From NCBI RefSeq assembly GCF_020880815.1, contig NZ_JAJITD010000007.1:186001-250000 (forward strand): DNA of 64,000 bases, in the 5' to 3' direction. The stretch is from Paraburkholderia sejongensis (GTDB taxonomy: Bacteria > Pseudomonadota > Gammaproteobacteria > Burkholderiales > Burkholderiaceae). The translations under genes and the position numbers were made by a program. Positions 9,322 to 17,973 of this stretch are shown piece by piece. The notes beneath the pieces are model-generated. The model searched no databases, was not told the DNA's origin, and saw only the letters and a program-made list of their open reading frames with translations. The number at the start of each line of letters is the position of its first letter. Position 1 is the stretch's first letter.

Positions 9322-11112
9322 ATGCCCACCCCTTTCGCGCGCTACCTGTCTCTCGTTCTGCTGGCTCTCGCGTTGGTGCTGCCTTATGCGGTCGCAGCCC
9401 ACACCTACCCGATCCCGACTTTCTACGCTGAATTCACCACGCTCGCGCTGTATCTGCTGACCGGCGCCGCGGTCGTGCTGCTGGTCGCGACCACGCGGCC
9501 GCGCGTGGCCTTCGCGTCGCCGACGGTCGCGCTGGTGCCGCTGCTGTTCGGCCTGCTGCTGGTCGTGCAGACCTTCGTGTTGCCGGTCGAGCAGCCGTCG
9601 ATGAACTGGCTCGGCGCCGGTTTCCTGCTCGCCGCGTTCATGGCGGTGCACGCGGGCTACGGCTTCGCGCGCGTGAAGCTCGATGAAACCGCGTTGCGCT
9701 GGGCGGCCGGCGCGTTGATCGTCGGCGGTCTGTTCGCGGTGTTCAGCCAGGTGATCCAGCTGTTTCATCTCGAGACGCGGGTCGCGCCGCTCGTCGTCGC
9801 CTACAACATCACGATCGAGCGCCGGCCGTTCGGCAACATGGCGCAGGCGAATCACCTGGCGACCTACATCGCGTTCGCGGTGGCAGGCGCGTTGTATCTC
9901 GTGCAGACGCGTCGCATTGCGCTGCCGATCTGGCTGCTGGTGTCGACGCTGTTTTCGGTGGGCCTCGCGCTGACCGTGTCGCGCGGGCCGTGGCTGCAGA
10001 TGGGCGTGATCGTTGTCGCCGGTTTCTGGATGGCGTTCGCGCAGATGCGCAGCGACGCGCAACTGCGCCGCAGCAACCGCGAATGGCTGATTCCGATCGC
10101 GCTCGCGGTGCTGTTCTTCGTGGTCAACGCGCTGATCCGCTGGGCCAACGTGCACTACAACCTCGAGCTGGGACAGTCGGCGGCCGAGCGCTTCAAGGAC
10201 GCCGGCCAGATCGCGCCGCGCCTCGCGTTGTGGAAATACGGGCTGACGATGTTCAAGGCCCATCCGCTGATCGGCGTCGGCTGGGGCGAATTCCCGAACT
10301 ATCAGTTCGAGCTCGTCAAGCAACTCGGCGGCGTCGAAATCGCCAACAACTCGCACGACATCTTTATCGACCTGCTCGCGAAGACCGGTCTGATCGGTCT
10401 GGGCATCGTGCTGCTGGGTCTGATCGCGTGGCTCGTGCGGGTGGTGCGCGCGCCGCAGAGCGCGGCGCGCGTGTTCGGCATCGCGCTGATCGGCGTGCTG
10501 ACGATGCACGCGCTGGTCGAGTATCCGCAGCAATACATGTTCTTCCTGCTGCCGGCGATGTTCGTGTTCGGTCTGCTCGAAACGCGGCCGTTGCGGATCG
10601 TGCCGGCGAACGTGTCGCTCGGTGCGTTCGCGGTGGTCGTGTTCGGCGGGCTGGCGTCGCTGTATCCGGTGTATCGCGACTATGCGCGCGCCGAGGTGCT
10701 GTATTACGGCTCGCGGCCGGCCGAACAGTACGCCGCCGATCCGTCGTTGCTGTTCGGCGCGTGGGGCGACTACGGCCTCGCGACGCTGCAGCCGATGAAT
10801 CCGCTGAACCTGCAACGCAAGCTCGCGATGCATCGCCGCGCAATCTCGCTGCTGCCGGGCGAAACGGTGCTGCGCCGTTACGCGGTGTTGCAGGCATTGA
10901 CCGGCGATACCGCGGCGGCGCTCGATACGGTCGAACGGCTGCGGATTTTTGCCGAGGAATTGAAGGACTGGCCGGCGCAGCTCGGTTACCTGTACGAGTT
11001 GGTCGATGAGCAGAAGTCGCTCGCGGGCTTCAGGGAGGAGCTGGTCAAGCGTTACGGTACGCCGGCGGCCGGCGCGCACCAGTCGGACGACGAGGATAGC
11101 GACGACGAGTGA
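9322..11112 (+). CDS. pglL: PglL-type protein O-oligosaccharyltransferase
   Basis: Inner-membrane ligase of 596 residues that should move a lipid-linked oligosaccharide onto Ser/Thr of periplasmic or pilin proteins. About a dozen hydrophobic segments span residues 8-440. A Wzy/O-antigen-ligase core is visible: GVGWGEFPNY in the large periplasmic loop followed by NNSHDIFIDLLAKTGLIG, whose His is the conserved ligase histidine. The C-terminal part after PVYRDYARAEVLY is soluble and periplasmic, as in the PglL_A/Wzy_C_2 group. It directly follows the pilin gene, a common layout for pilin-glycosylating ligases; O-antigen ligase is the less likely alternative. The acidic tail DDEDSDDE is odd. Confidence 0.88.
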   Translation: MPTPFARYLSLVLLALALVLPYAVAAHTYPIPTFYAEFTTLALYLLTGAAVVLLVATTRPRVAFASPTVALVPLLFGLLLVVQTFVLPVEQPSMNWLGAGFLLAAFMAVHAGYGFARVKLDETALRWAAGALIVGGLFAVFSQVIQLFHLETRVAPLVVAYNITIERRPFGNMAQANHLATYIAFAVAGALYLVQTRRIALPIWLLVSTLFSVGLALTVSRGPWLQMGVIVVAGFWMAFAQMRSDAQLRRSNREWLIPIALAVLFFVVNALIRWANVHYNLELGQSAAERFKDAGQIAPRLALWKYGLTMFKAHPLIGVGWGEFPNYQFELVKQLGGVEIANNSHDIFIDLLAKTGLIGLGIVLLGLIAWLVRVVRAPQSAARVFGIALIGVLTMHALVEYPQQYMFFLLPAMFVFGLLETRPLRIVPANVSLGAFAVVVFGGLASLYPVYRDYARAEVLYYGSRPAEQYAADPSLLFGAWGDYGLATLQPMNPLNLQRKLAMHRRAISLLPGETVLRRYAVLQALTGDTAAALDTVERLRIFAEELKDWPAQLGYLYELVDEQKSLAGFREELVKRYGTPAAGAHQSDDEDSDDE

Positions 11113-11175
11113 GCATGGAAGGCTGGTCTGCGCGGGCAGGGGGCGCGGACTTCACCGCTGGCCCTTACCCCACCA

Positions 11176-11526
11176 TCAAAGCTCCGAATACTTCGTCGCC
11201 GTTCCTTTCGCCTTGTCCGCCGGATAGCGGACCTCGTTCAGCTTGAGCTTTTCCGCGGCCGCGTCGACGAGGTCGAAGCCCGCGGTATGCGCGACCAGCA
11301 GCAGATACATAAAGACGTCCGCGCATTCGTGGCGCAGGTCGGTCAATTGCTCCCGGTCGCCGAGCATCGTGTCGATCTGCGCATCGGTTTTCCACTGAAT
11401 CGTCTCCAGCAGCTCGCCGGCTTCGATGCCGGTCGAGACGATCAGATTGCGCAGCGTATGAAACTGCTTCCAGTCGCGCGCGTCGCGAAATGCCAGTAGC
11501 TGTTCGAGCAGTTCGTCGTGGGTCAT
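11176..11526 (-). CDS. MazG-like nucleotide pyrophosphohydrolase
   Basis: Small all-alpha NTP pyrophosphohydrolase of 116 residues, similar to dCTP pyrophosphatase (RS21-C6 type). The metal-binding EXXE and EXXD pattern is seen as EAGELLE and HECADVFMYLL. Likely hydrolyses a (d)NTP to NMP and PPi for pool sanitation; the exact nucleotide is not predictable. Converges with the ligase gene, 63 bases apart. Cytoplasmic, no signal. Confidence 0.88.
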   Translation of the reverse strand: MTHDELLEQLLAFRDARDWKQFHTLRNLIVSTGIEAGELLETIQWKTDAQIDTMLGDREQLTDLRHECADVFMYLLLVAHTAGFDLVDAAAEKLKLNEVRYPADKAKGTATKYSEL

Positions 11527-11594
11527 ATCGGTGTCCTGAGCGTCGCGGGATAATTCTGGGGCCGGCGCTTATCCGGCGCTAATAGAACCGGCTT

Positions 11595-12074
11595 TCAAGC
11601 CCCCGCCACCCAATCCCCCGACTTCCCCCCATGCTTCTCCATCACCTTCACATCGGTGATGACCATCCCGCGATCGACCGCCTTGCACATGTCGTACACG
11701 GTCAGCAGTCCGACCTGTACCGCGGTCAGCGCCTCCATTTCCACCCCGGTCCGTCCGAGCGTCTCCACCTGCACCGTGCAGTGGACGCCGGGCAGCGTGT
11801 CGTCGAGTTCGAAATCGGCTTTTACGCGCGTGAGCGCGAGCGGATGGCACAGCGGAATCAGATCGGCGGTGCGCTTCGAAGCCTGGATCGCCGCGATCCG
11901 CGCGATGCCGATCACGTCGCCCTTTTTGGCGTTGCCGTCGCGGATCAGCGCGAACGTATCGGGCAGCATCCGGATCGAACCTCGCGCGACCGCGATGCGT
12001 TTCGTCTCCTGCTTGCCGCCGACGTCCACCATATGCGCTTGGCCGGTCGCATCGAAATGAGTGAGTTCTGGCAT
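11595..12074 (-). CDS. moaC: Cyclic pyranopterin monophosphate synthase MoaC
   Basis: Second step of molybdenum cofactor synthesis: converts 3',8-cH2GTP made by MoaA to cyclic pyranopterin monophosphate. 159 residues, the family length. Signature parts include HMVDVGGKQET near the start, LIPLCHPLALT, GVEMEALTAV and catalytic VDRGMVITDVKVMEKHGGKSG. ATG 12074 was chosen over an upstream in-frame start at 12164 because it fits the family and has a ribosome site (GAAGGAGCC) just ahead. No other moa gene lies in the window. Confidence 0.97.
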   Translation of the reverse strand: MPELTHFDATGQAHMVDVGGKQETKRIAVARGSIRMLPDTFALIRDGNAKKGDVIGIARIAAIQASKRTADLIPLCHPLALTRVKADFELDDTLPGVHCTVQVETLGRTGVEMEALTAVQVGLLTVYDMCKAVDRGMVITDVKVMEKHGGKSGDWVAGA

Positions 12075-12363
12075 GGTTGGCTCCTTCAGAGGGCGCCTAT
12101 CATAGCAGTGCGTTAGCGCTGCGATGCAGGTGCGATAGGGCAGAGCGATAGCCGCGCCGCGCAAGCCTTGCCGCTATTTCGACACAGCCTCGTCACAGCC
12201 TCGCAACAGAGCGCGCGCCGCTTCCGAACCGTCGCGGCGACTGGCTACAATTGCCGTCAGCTGTACCCGAGCTTAGCCCGATCTATGTCCCGCGACGCCG
12301 ATGCCCGCTATGTTAGTCCGGCCGGCACGCGGCGTTTTTCGACTTCGTCAGACCGGCCCCGCG

Positions 12364-14088
12364 ATGCGTGCAAAACGGTTTCTCGCTGCGTTGTTGTCCG
12401 GCGCGCTGATGGCGCCGCCGGGCGCGTTCGCGCAAGCGGGGAGCGTGACCGGCTTCGCGCCGAACCTGCCGTCCGCCGAGTCGCCGTTGGTCAGCGGATC
12501 GGCCGACAGCTACGCCGATCCGGTGCTGCCGCCCGACATCGCGCGCGGCGTGTTCGGCACCTACGGCGGCGCGCAAAGCCGCTTTTCGACCGGTGCCGTC
12601 GGCGCCGGCAGCCACACCGGCGATGGCTGGCGCGCGCCGATCGCCGCGCAGCAATTGCCCGATCTCGGCAGCGGCGGTTCCGGTTCGCTGACGCCGCAGG
12701 CCGAACGCAAGCTCGGCGATCGCGTGATGCGCGAAGTGCGGCGCGACCCCGACTATCTCGACGACTGGCTGGTGCGCGACTACCTCAATTCGGTGGCCGG
12801 CAAGCTCGCGGCGGCCGCCAACGCGCTGTACATCGGCGGCTATCGTCCGGACTTCGACCTGTTCGCGGTCCGCGACGCGCAGATCAACGCGTTCTCGCTG
12901 CCGGGCGGCTTCATCGGCGTGAACACCGGCCTGATCGCGGCGACGCAGACCGAGTCCGAACTCGCGTCGGTGCTCGGCCACGAGATGGGCCACGTGCTGC
13001 AGCGACATATCTCGCGGATGATCTCGACCGGCGAGCGCAGCGGCTACGCGGCGCTGCTCGGCATGCTGTTCGGCGTGCTGGCGGGGGTGCTCGCGCACAG
13101 CGGCGACCTCGGCGGCGCGATCGCGATCGGCAGCCAGGCGTACGCGGTCGACAGCCAGTTGCGCTTTTCCCGCTCGGCCGAGCAGGAGGCGGACCGCGTC
13201 GGCTTTCTGCTGCTCGCGGGCGCCGGCTACGACCCGTATGCGATGTCGTCGTTCTTCGGCCGGCTCGATCGCGCGGCGATGAACGACAACGGCATTCCGG
13301 CGTATGCGCGCTCCCATCCGCTGACCGGCGAGCGGATCGCCGACATGGACGATCGCGCGCGCCGCGCGCCGTATCGCCAGCCGCATCAGGACCCCGAATA
13401 CGGTTTCGTGCGGGCCCGCGCGCGCCTGTTGCAGGACCACGCGCGCAACGAATACGCGGACGAAATTTCCCGGTTGCGCGCGGAAATCGACGAACGCACC
13501 GCGCTGAACGCCGCGGCGAACTGGTACGGGATCGCGTATGGGCAGATGCTGCTGGAGCGTTACGACGACGCGGTGGCCTCGCTGGCAACCGCGCGCGCGG
13601 CGTTCGCGGCGGGCGCGCGCGAGGCCGGCGAGCCCGAGCGCAGTGCGCCGAGCCTCGACGTGCTGGCGGCCGACATCGCGCGGCGCGCCGGTCACGACGA
13701 CGACGCGGCGCGGCTTGCGGCGCTGGCGCAGAAGCGCTGGCCGGACTCGAACGCGGCGATCGACATGCACATCCGCACGCTGCTCACGCTGCACCGTTTC
13801 GCCGACGCGCAAGCGCTCGCGAAACAGGAGACCCGCGCGCATCCGGATCAGCCCGCGTGGTGGCTGTATCTCGCGCAGGCGAGCGCGGGCAGCGGCGATG
13901 TGTTGATGCAGCATCGGGCGATGGCGGAGAAGTTCGCGCTCGACGGCGCGTGGCCGTCGGCGATCCGCCAGCTAAAAGACGCGCGCGATCTGAAGACGAT
14001 CGGCTATTACGACCTCGCAACCGTCGACGCGCGTCTGCACGAGATGGAGAGCCGCTACAAGGAAGAGCGGCTGGACGAGAAAGGTTAG
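12364..14088 (+). CDS. Secreted M48-family zinc metalloprotease, BepA-like
   Basis: Periplasmic protease of 574 residues. A signal peptide (MRAKRFLAALLSGALMAPPGAFAQA) marks the start; an earlier in-frame ATG at 12301 would add 21 non-signal residues. The gluzincin site is HEMGH at residues 206-210 with the third zinc ligand Glu275 (EQEADRVGF). Residues from about 340 to the end look like TPR-type helical repeats (ARLLQDHARNEYADE; LATARAAFAAG; QALAKQETRAHPDQPAWWLYLAQAS). This domain plan matches BepA/YfgC, which helps or degrades misassembled outer-membrane proteins such as LptD and BamA. Confidence 0.92.
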   Translation: MRAKRFLAALLSGALMAPPGAFAQAGSVTGFAPNLPSAESPLVSGSADSYADPVLPPDIARGVFGTYGGAQSRFSTGAVGAGSHTGDGWRAPIAAQQLPDLGSGGSGSLTPQAERKLGDRVMREVRRDPDYLDDWLVRDYLNSVAGKLAAAANALYIGGYRPDFDLFAVRDAQINAFSLPGGFIGVNTGLIAATQTESELASVLGHEMGHVLQRHISRMISTGERSGYAALLGMLFGVLAGVLAHSGDLGGAIAIGSQAYAVDSQLRFSRSAEQEADRVGFLLLAGAGYDPYAMSSFFGRLDRAAMNDNGIPAYARSHPLTGERIADMDDRARRAPYRQPHQDPEYGFVRARARLLQDHARNEYADEISRLRAEIDERTALNAAANWYGIAYGQMLLERYDDAVASLATARAAFAAGAREAGEPERSAPSLDVLAADIARRAGHDDDAARLAALAQKRWPDSNAAIDMHIRTLLTLHRFADAQALAKQETRAHPDQPAWWLYLAQASAGSGDVLMQHRAMAEKFALDGAWPSAIRQLKDARDLKTIGYYDLATVDARLHEMESRYKEERLDEKG

Positions 14089-14129
14089 CGCAGTTAGTTG
14101 AAGCTGAAGCGGCGGCCGCGCCGCGCGCG

Positions 14130-14726
14130 TCAGGTCGGCGTGTGCACCGCCGCTGCGGCTGCCGCGGGACTTGCGATAAACCCGAACCGCGCCGCCACCT
14201 CGTCATGCCGGATGCTCTGCAGAGGCAGCGGGGCTTGTGCATTCCAGTGGAGTTCACCGCTCATCGACCCATCGTCGGCGAGCGTCGCGTGATCGGCGAA
14301 CAGTTCGAGATCGTGATCGTGCAGCACCGCGATGCGCGCCGGCTGTGTGTGGTCGGCGAACAGAATTGCGCCGTCTTCGTCGACGAACACCGCGGCCGGC
14401 TCGAACCTGCCGCCTCCCTGGTCGTGCAGCGCGAGCGCGCCGCCGGCATCGACCGACAATCGGACGACCCACGGCGTATAACCAAGCTCCACATACACCC
14501 GCTGCGGCCCGTTCTGAAAAAACCACTGCCCCCGCTCATCGACCTCGTAATTACGGTTGATGAAGCCCAGCAGCGCGTCGTGCCGGATCGCCGTGCCCGG
14601 CGCGCCGCTCGCCTGGGCCGCTTCGTCGCGCATGCGCCAGTTGCCGCGCCGGTCGAGCATCAGCCAGCCGGTGCAGCTCGGCACATTCGGCCATTTGGCC
14701 AGCGACTGTCTGACGATGTCATCCAT
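14130..14726 (-). CDS. Conserved protein of unknown function
   Basis: Soluble protein of 198 residues with no signal or membrane segment. Recognisable conserved-looking parts are the N-terminus (KWPNVPSCTGWLMLDRRGNWRMRDE) and a central beta-rich segment (WFFQNGPQRVYVELGYTPWVVRL). I recognise this as a proteobacterial DUF family found next to YheT-like hydrolases but cannot assign the number with certainty. The ATG overlaps the last 8 bases of the upstream hydrolase gene, so the two are translationally coupled and probably share a role. The C-terminus has an alanine run (SPAAAAAAVHTPT). Confidence 0.8.
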   Translation of the reverse strand: MDDIVRQSLAKWPNVPSCTGWLMLDRRGNWRMRDEAAQASGAPGTAIRHDALLGFINRNYEVDERGQWFFQNGPQRVYVELGYTPWVVRLSVDAGGALALHDQGGGRFEPAAVFVDEDGAILFADHTQPARIAVLHDHDLELFADHATLADDGSMSGELHWNAQAPLPLQSIRHDEVAARFGFIASPAAAAAAVHTPT

Positions 14727-15762
14727 GATCGACGTGACGCTCCAGGTAGCTGAACACGCGCCGCGACAGCCAGTCGATGCGGCCCGGAAACGGCCCGGTC
14801 ATGAAGCCCGCGTGGCCGCCGTGCTCGGGTTGATACAGCTCGACCGCGTTTGACACCTCATGCGGCGACGGCAGCGCGGTGGCCGGCAGGAACGGGTCGT
14901 TGCGCGCATTGAGCACCAGCGTCGGCACCTCGATGTGCGGCAGCAGCGGGCGGGTGGTCGCGCTGCTCCAGTAGTGATCGGTATTGCGAAAGCCATGCAG
15001 CGGCGCGGTCACGACGTTGTCGAACTCGTACATCGTGCGGCTCGCGAGCATCGCGTCGCGGTCGAACAGGCCGGGGAACTGCTCGAGTTTCTGGCTGGCT
15101 TTCTGTTTGAGGGACTTCAGGAAGTTGCGCGTGTAGACGAGACCGAAGCCTTGCGACAGCGCGCGGCCACCCGCGTGCACGTCGATCGGCGTCGAAATCG
15201 CCGCGGCCGCGGCAACGAGCGGCACCGCCTCGTCGCGCTGTTCGCCGAGCCAGCGCAGCAGCACATTGCCGCCGAGCGACACGCCGGCCGCGACCACCGG
15301 CCCGCGATGCGCGGCCGCGAGACGGCGCAGGATCCAGTCGACCTCGTTGCTGTCGGCCAGATGGTAGAAGCGCGGCAGCCGGTTCAGCGAACCGCTGCAG
15401 CTGCGAAAGTGCGGCACCACGCCGTGCCAGCCGTACTGGCGCGCGGCTTCCATCAGCGCGGCCGCATAGTGCGAGCCGGAGCTGCCTTCGAGTCCATGGA
15501 ACAGTACGAACAGCGGCGCGGTGGCGGCGGGCGCCGCTTCGTGCGCGACCCAGTCGAGATCGATGAAGTCGCCGTCCGGCGTGTCCCAGCGCTCGCGCCT
15601 GAACGGCACCGCGGGGCGGCGCGCGAATAGCGACGGGACGATGGTCTGGACATGCCGGTTCGGCAGCCACAGCGGCGCGCGGTACAACAGTTCGACGCTC
15701 GCCTCGACGGCCGCCGCGACGCGGGCGGTGGGGGAGGTGGGTTGATTGGGCGTCGAACTCAT
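14719..15762 (-). CDS. YheT-family alpha/beta hydrolase
   Basis: Serine hydrolase of 347 residues in the YheT/UPF0017 branch. The family signature around WLPNRHVQTIVPSLF opens the protein, the nucleophile elbow is GVSLGG, an oxyanion-side motif is LFHGLEGSSGSHYA, and the acid and base are expected in LNARNDPFLP and EHGGHAGF. Start MSSTPNQ was chosen because the upstream in-frame extension to 15921 is Arg-rich and unlike the family. E. coli YheT has an uncertain role; esterase activity on lipid substrates is known for some relatives. Overlaps the next gene by 8 bases. Confidence 0.9.
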   Translation of the reverse strand: MSSTPNQPTSPTARVAAAVEASVELLYRAPLWLPNRHVQTIVPSLFARRPAVPFRRERWDTPDGDFIDLDWVAHEAAPAATAPLFVLFHGLEGSSGSHYAAALMEAARQYGWHGVVPHFRSCSGSLNRLPRFYHLADSNEVDWILRRLAAAHRGPVVAAGVSLGGNVLLRWLGEQRDEAVPLVAAAAAISTPIDVHAGGRALSQGFGLVYTRNFLKSLKQKASQKLEQFPGLFDRDAMLASRTMYEFDNVVTAPLHGFRNTDHYWSSATTRPLLPHIEVPTLVLNARNDPFLPATALPSPHEVSNAVELYQPEHGGHAGFMTGPFPGRIDWLSRRVFSYLERHVDHG

Positions 15763-15811
15763 ACCGGCGGAAAAACCAACGAACGTGGAGTTGAAACGGC
15801 GGCGCCGCGCG

Positions 15812-16258
15812 TCAGTGCAGCGGCCCCTGGCCATGCCGCATGCGGGTCGCGAACTGGCTCGCGGTCTCGTTCGGCATCGGGCTCGCGTGAATGTGCGCGA
15901 TGCGCCACTCGCCGCGTTCATGAACCATCACGTAGGTCGTGAAGACCATCGCGGGTATCGCGGCCGGATCGGCCGGGCGATGCGCTTCGGCAATCGCGTA
16001 GACGACGGTGCCGAGGCTGTCGTAGACGCGGATGTCGAGCGGCTCGATCGACACCGGCTGCGCTTCGAGCTGGTTCTGCAAACCGGTGCGGATGTTCTCG
16101 AGCCCATGCAGATGCGAGCCGTCGGCGCAGATGCAGCTGACGAATTCCTCGTCGATCCACAAGCCCATCAAGCCGTCGATATTGACCTCGGCGACGGCCT
16201 GATAGTAGGCGTTCAGGGTATCGGCGGCGGCTTCGAAGATATGGGCAAAACGTGGCAT
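15812..16258 (-). CDS. NTF2-like / SnoaL-type protein
   Basis: A 148-residue cone-fold protein of the nuclear transport factor 2 superfamily (DUF4440/SnoaL_3 type). Pattern: N-terminal helix AADTLNAYYQAVAEVNIDGLMGLW, then strands DEEFVSCICADGSHLHGLENI and a C-terminal sheet (MVFTTYVMVHERGEWRIAHIHASP). Ligand or enzymatic role unknown. It lies 49 bases ahead of the YheT-like gene on the same strand, so may head that operon. Confidence 0.85.
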   Translation of the reverse strand: MPRFAHIFEAAADTLNAYYQAVAEVNIDGLMGLWIDEEFVSCICADGSHLHGLENIRTGLQNQLEAQPVSIEPLDIRVYDSLGTVVYAIAEAHRPADPAAIPAMVFTTYVMVHERGEWRIAHIHASPMPNETASQFATRMRHGQGPLH

Positions 16259-16423
16259 GGCTCGTCAGTCTCGTGTGCGCGGCGCGCGGTTGCGGGTCAG
16301 CGTAGCGGGACGGTCCAGTGCTCCGGACCGTCGCTCCCGGGCGTCAGCTTGCCCGCGCCGCAAGGCGCGAACATGACGCGACGCGCTCGGGGCGTGCGGT
16401 GTTGCTTGCGAGTGCCGGCCGGC

Positions 16424-17449
16424 TCAGCGCTGCGCGAGCAGCATGCCGCGCAGATCGCCGAAAACCTGCTCGGCGCTCAACTGCTTCAGGCAGTTCAGGT
16501 GGCCGAGCGGACACTCGCGCTCAAAACAGGGGCTGCATTCGAGATGGAGCCATTGTACCTTCGCGAGCTCGGACAAGGGCGGGGTGTGGCGCGGATCGGT
16601 CGAGCCGTACACGGCCACCAGCGGGCGGCGCAGCGCGGCGGCGACGTGCATCAGACCGGAGTCGTTGGTGACCACCGCGTTGGCCCGCGAGATCAGCGCG
16701 CAGGCCTCGCCGAGCGCGGTCTGGCCGCACAGATTGCGCACGTTCGGCGCTTTCTCGGCGATCGCCTGGGCGAGCGGCGCGTCCTTCGGCGAGCCGAGCG
16801 CGACGATCTGCGTGTACGGGAACGACTGGCCGACCATCTGCGCGAGCGCTGCGAAATGCTCGGGCGGCCAGCGCTTGGCCGGACCGTATTCGGCGCCGGG
16901 GCAGAACACCAGCAGTGGCACCCGGGTGTCGAGATTGAAGCGCGCCGAGACCCGCGATGCCTCGTTCAGATCCGTGTCGAGACGCGGCAGCGGCAGATCC
17001 TCGGGGATCTTCGCGCCGGGCGCGTACGCGAGCGCGGCGTAATGGCCGACCATCGGCGGACGCTGATCCTTGCGCGGATTCGCGTGGCGCACGTTCAGCA
17101 CGCCGTAGCGGCTCTCGCCGGTGTAGCCGATGCGCAGCGGGATGCCCGCGAGCCACGGGATGAGTGCCGACTTGAACGAGTTCGGCAGCACGTAGGCCGC
17201 GTCGTAGCCGACGTCGCGCAGATCGCTCGCCAACTGCCAGCGGCGCAGCATCTGCAGCTTGCCGTGGGCGAGGTCGGTTGCGTAGACGTCGCGGATTTCC
17301 GGCATCCGTTCGAGTACGGGCGCGACCCAGCTGGGCGCGACCGCGTCGATGACGATGCGCGGATGCAATTTCACGAGGCGCGCAAACAGCGGCTGCGCCA
17401 TCAATGCGTCACCGATCCAGTTCGGTGCGATAACCAACGCGCGACGCAT
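16424..17449 (-). CDS. waaF: Lipopolysaccharide heptosyltransferase II
   Basis: Glycosyltransferase family 9 enzyme, 341 residues, adding the second L-glycero-D-manno-heptose to the LPS inner core from ADP-heptose at the cytoplasmic face. Family features: N-terminal RALVIAPNWIGDALMAQPLF, then KRWPPEHFAALAQ in the donor-binding domain, NDSGLMHVAAAL and VYGSTDPRHTPP. Its neighbours (zinc-finger gene and ilvE upstream on the same strand) are typical for Burkholderia, while other LPS core genes are elsewhere. Confidence 0.95.
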   Translation of the reverse strand: MRRALVIAPNWIGDALMAQPLFARLVKLHPRIVIDAVAPSWVAPVLERMPEIRDVYATDLAHGKLQMLRRWQLASDLRDVGYDAAYVLPNSFKSALIPWLAGIPLRIGYTGESRYGVLNVRHANPRKDQRPPMVGHYAALAYAPGAKIPEDLPLPRLDTDLNEASRVSARFNLDTRVPLLVFCPGAEYGPAKRWPPEHFAALAQMVGQSFPYTQIVALGSPKDAPLAQAIAEKAPNVRNLCGQTALGEACALISRANAVVTNDSGLMHVAAALRRPLVAVYGSTDPRHTPPLSELAKVQWLHLECSPCFERECPLGHLNCLKQLSAEQVFGDLRGMLLAQR

Positions 17450-17700
17450 CAGAGTGAGGTCCGGTGTCGAAACGAAGCGCCGCGCGCGGCGCGCGTGGCG
17501 TTCGGAGGGGTAAAAGGGGAAATGAGAGCCGCTGCGGCGCGTGACCGGTTGCCCGGACGCGCCGCGACGGCGGCACGGCTTTCAGTGAGACGGCGCGGCG
17601 CGGGTGCCCGAAGCAGCGGCGCGGCTGGCTGGCCGCGCGCGCCGGCTCGTACCTGCGCGCGCTGGCGGAGCCGGCCTGAAGCCGCTCGAGCCCCCCGGGC

Positions 17701-17895
17701 TCAATGGCCCTTGATCACTTCGCCGTCGCGCAGCTTGTAGCGCGTGCTGCAGTACGGGCAGCGTGCTTCGCCGTGCGAGACGTCGATGAACACGCGCGGA
17801 TGGGCGCTCCAGCGCGGCATGGCCGGGTTCGGGCAGTACGCCGGCAGATCTTTTGCCGTCAGTTCGACCAGCGGCATTTCCTTGATATCGCTCAT
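17701..17895 (-). CDS. CHCC-type zinc-finger domain protein
   Basis: A 64-residue protein with a single zinc site: Cys in YCPNPAMP, His in SAHPRVF, then CPYC (ARCPYCSTRYKLR). This is the zf-CHCC fold shared with the NDUFS6 accessory subunit of complex I. Its bacterial role is not established. It sits between ilvE and waaF; the 251-base gap before waaF shows nothing I can name. Confidence 0.9.
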   Translation of the reverse strand: MSDIKEMPLVELTAKDLPAYCPNPAMPRWSAHPRVFIDVSHGEARCPYCSTRYKLRDGEVIKGH

Positions 17896-17973
17896 GAGAC
17901 TTTCTCGTTGTATGCGGGGTGCGGGCAGCGCGCCGCCACGCGGCGGCGCGGGCGCCTCTCGGACGCGGTTGCG

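Noticed and set aside
12168..14753. An 861-residue plus-strand frame across the M48 protease
   Set aside because: Out of frame with HEMGH and the signal peptide; composition is Arg-rich shadow.
16424..17449. The GT9 gene as heptosyltransferase I (waaC)
   Set aside because: The N-terminal NWIGDALMAQPLF and KRWPPEHFAAL motifs fit WaaF better; waaC-specific context is absent.
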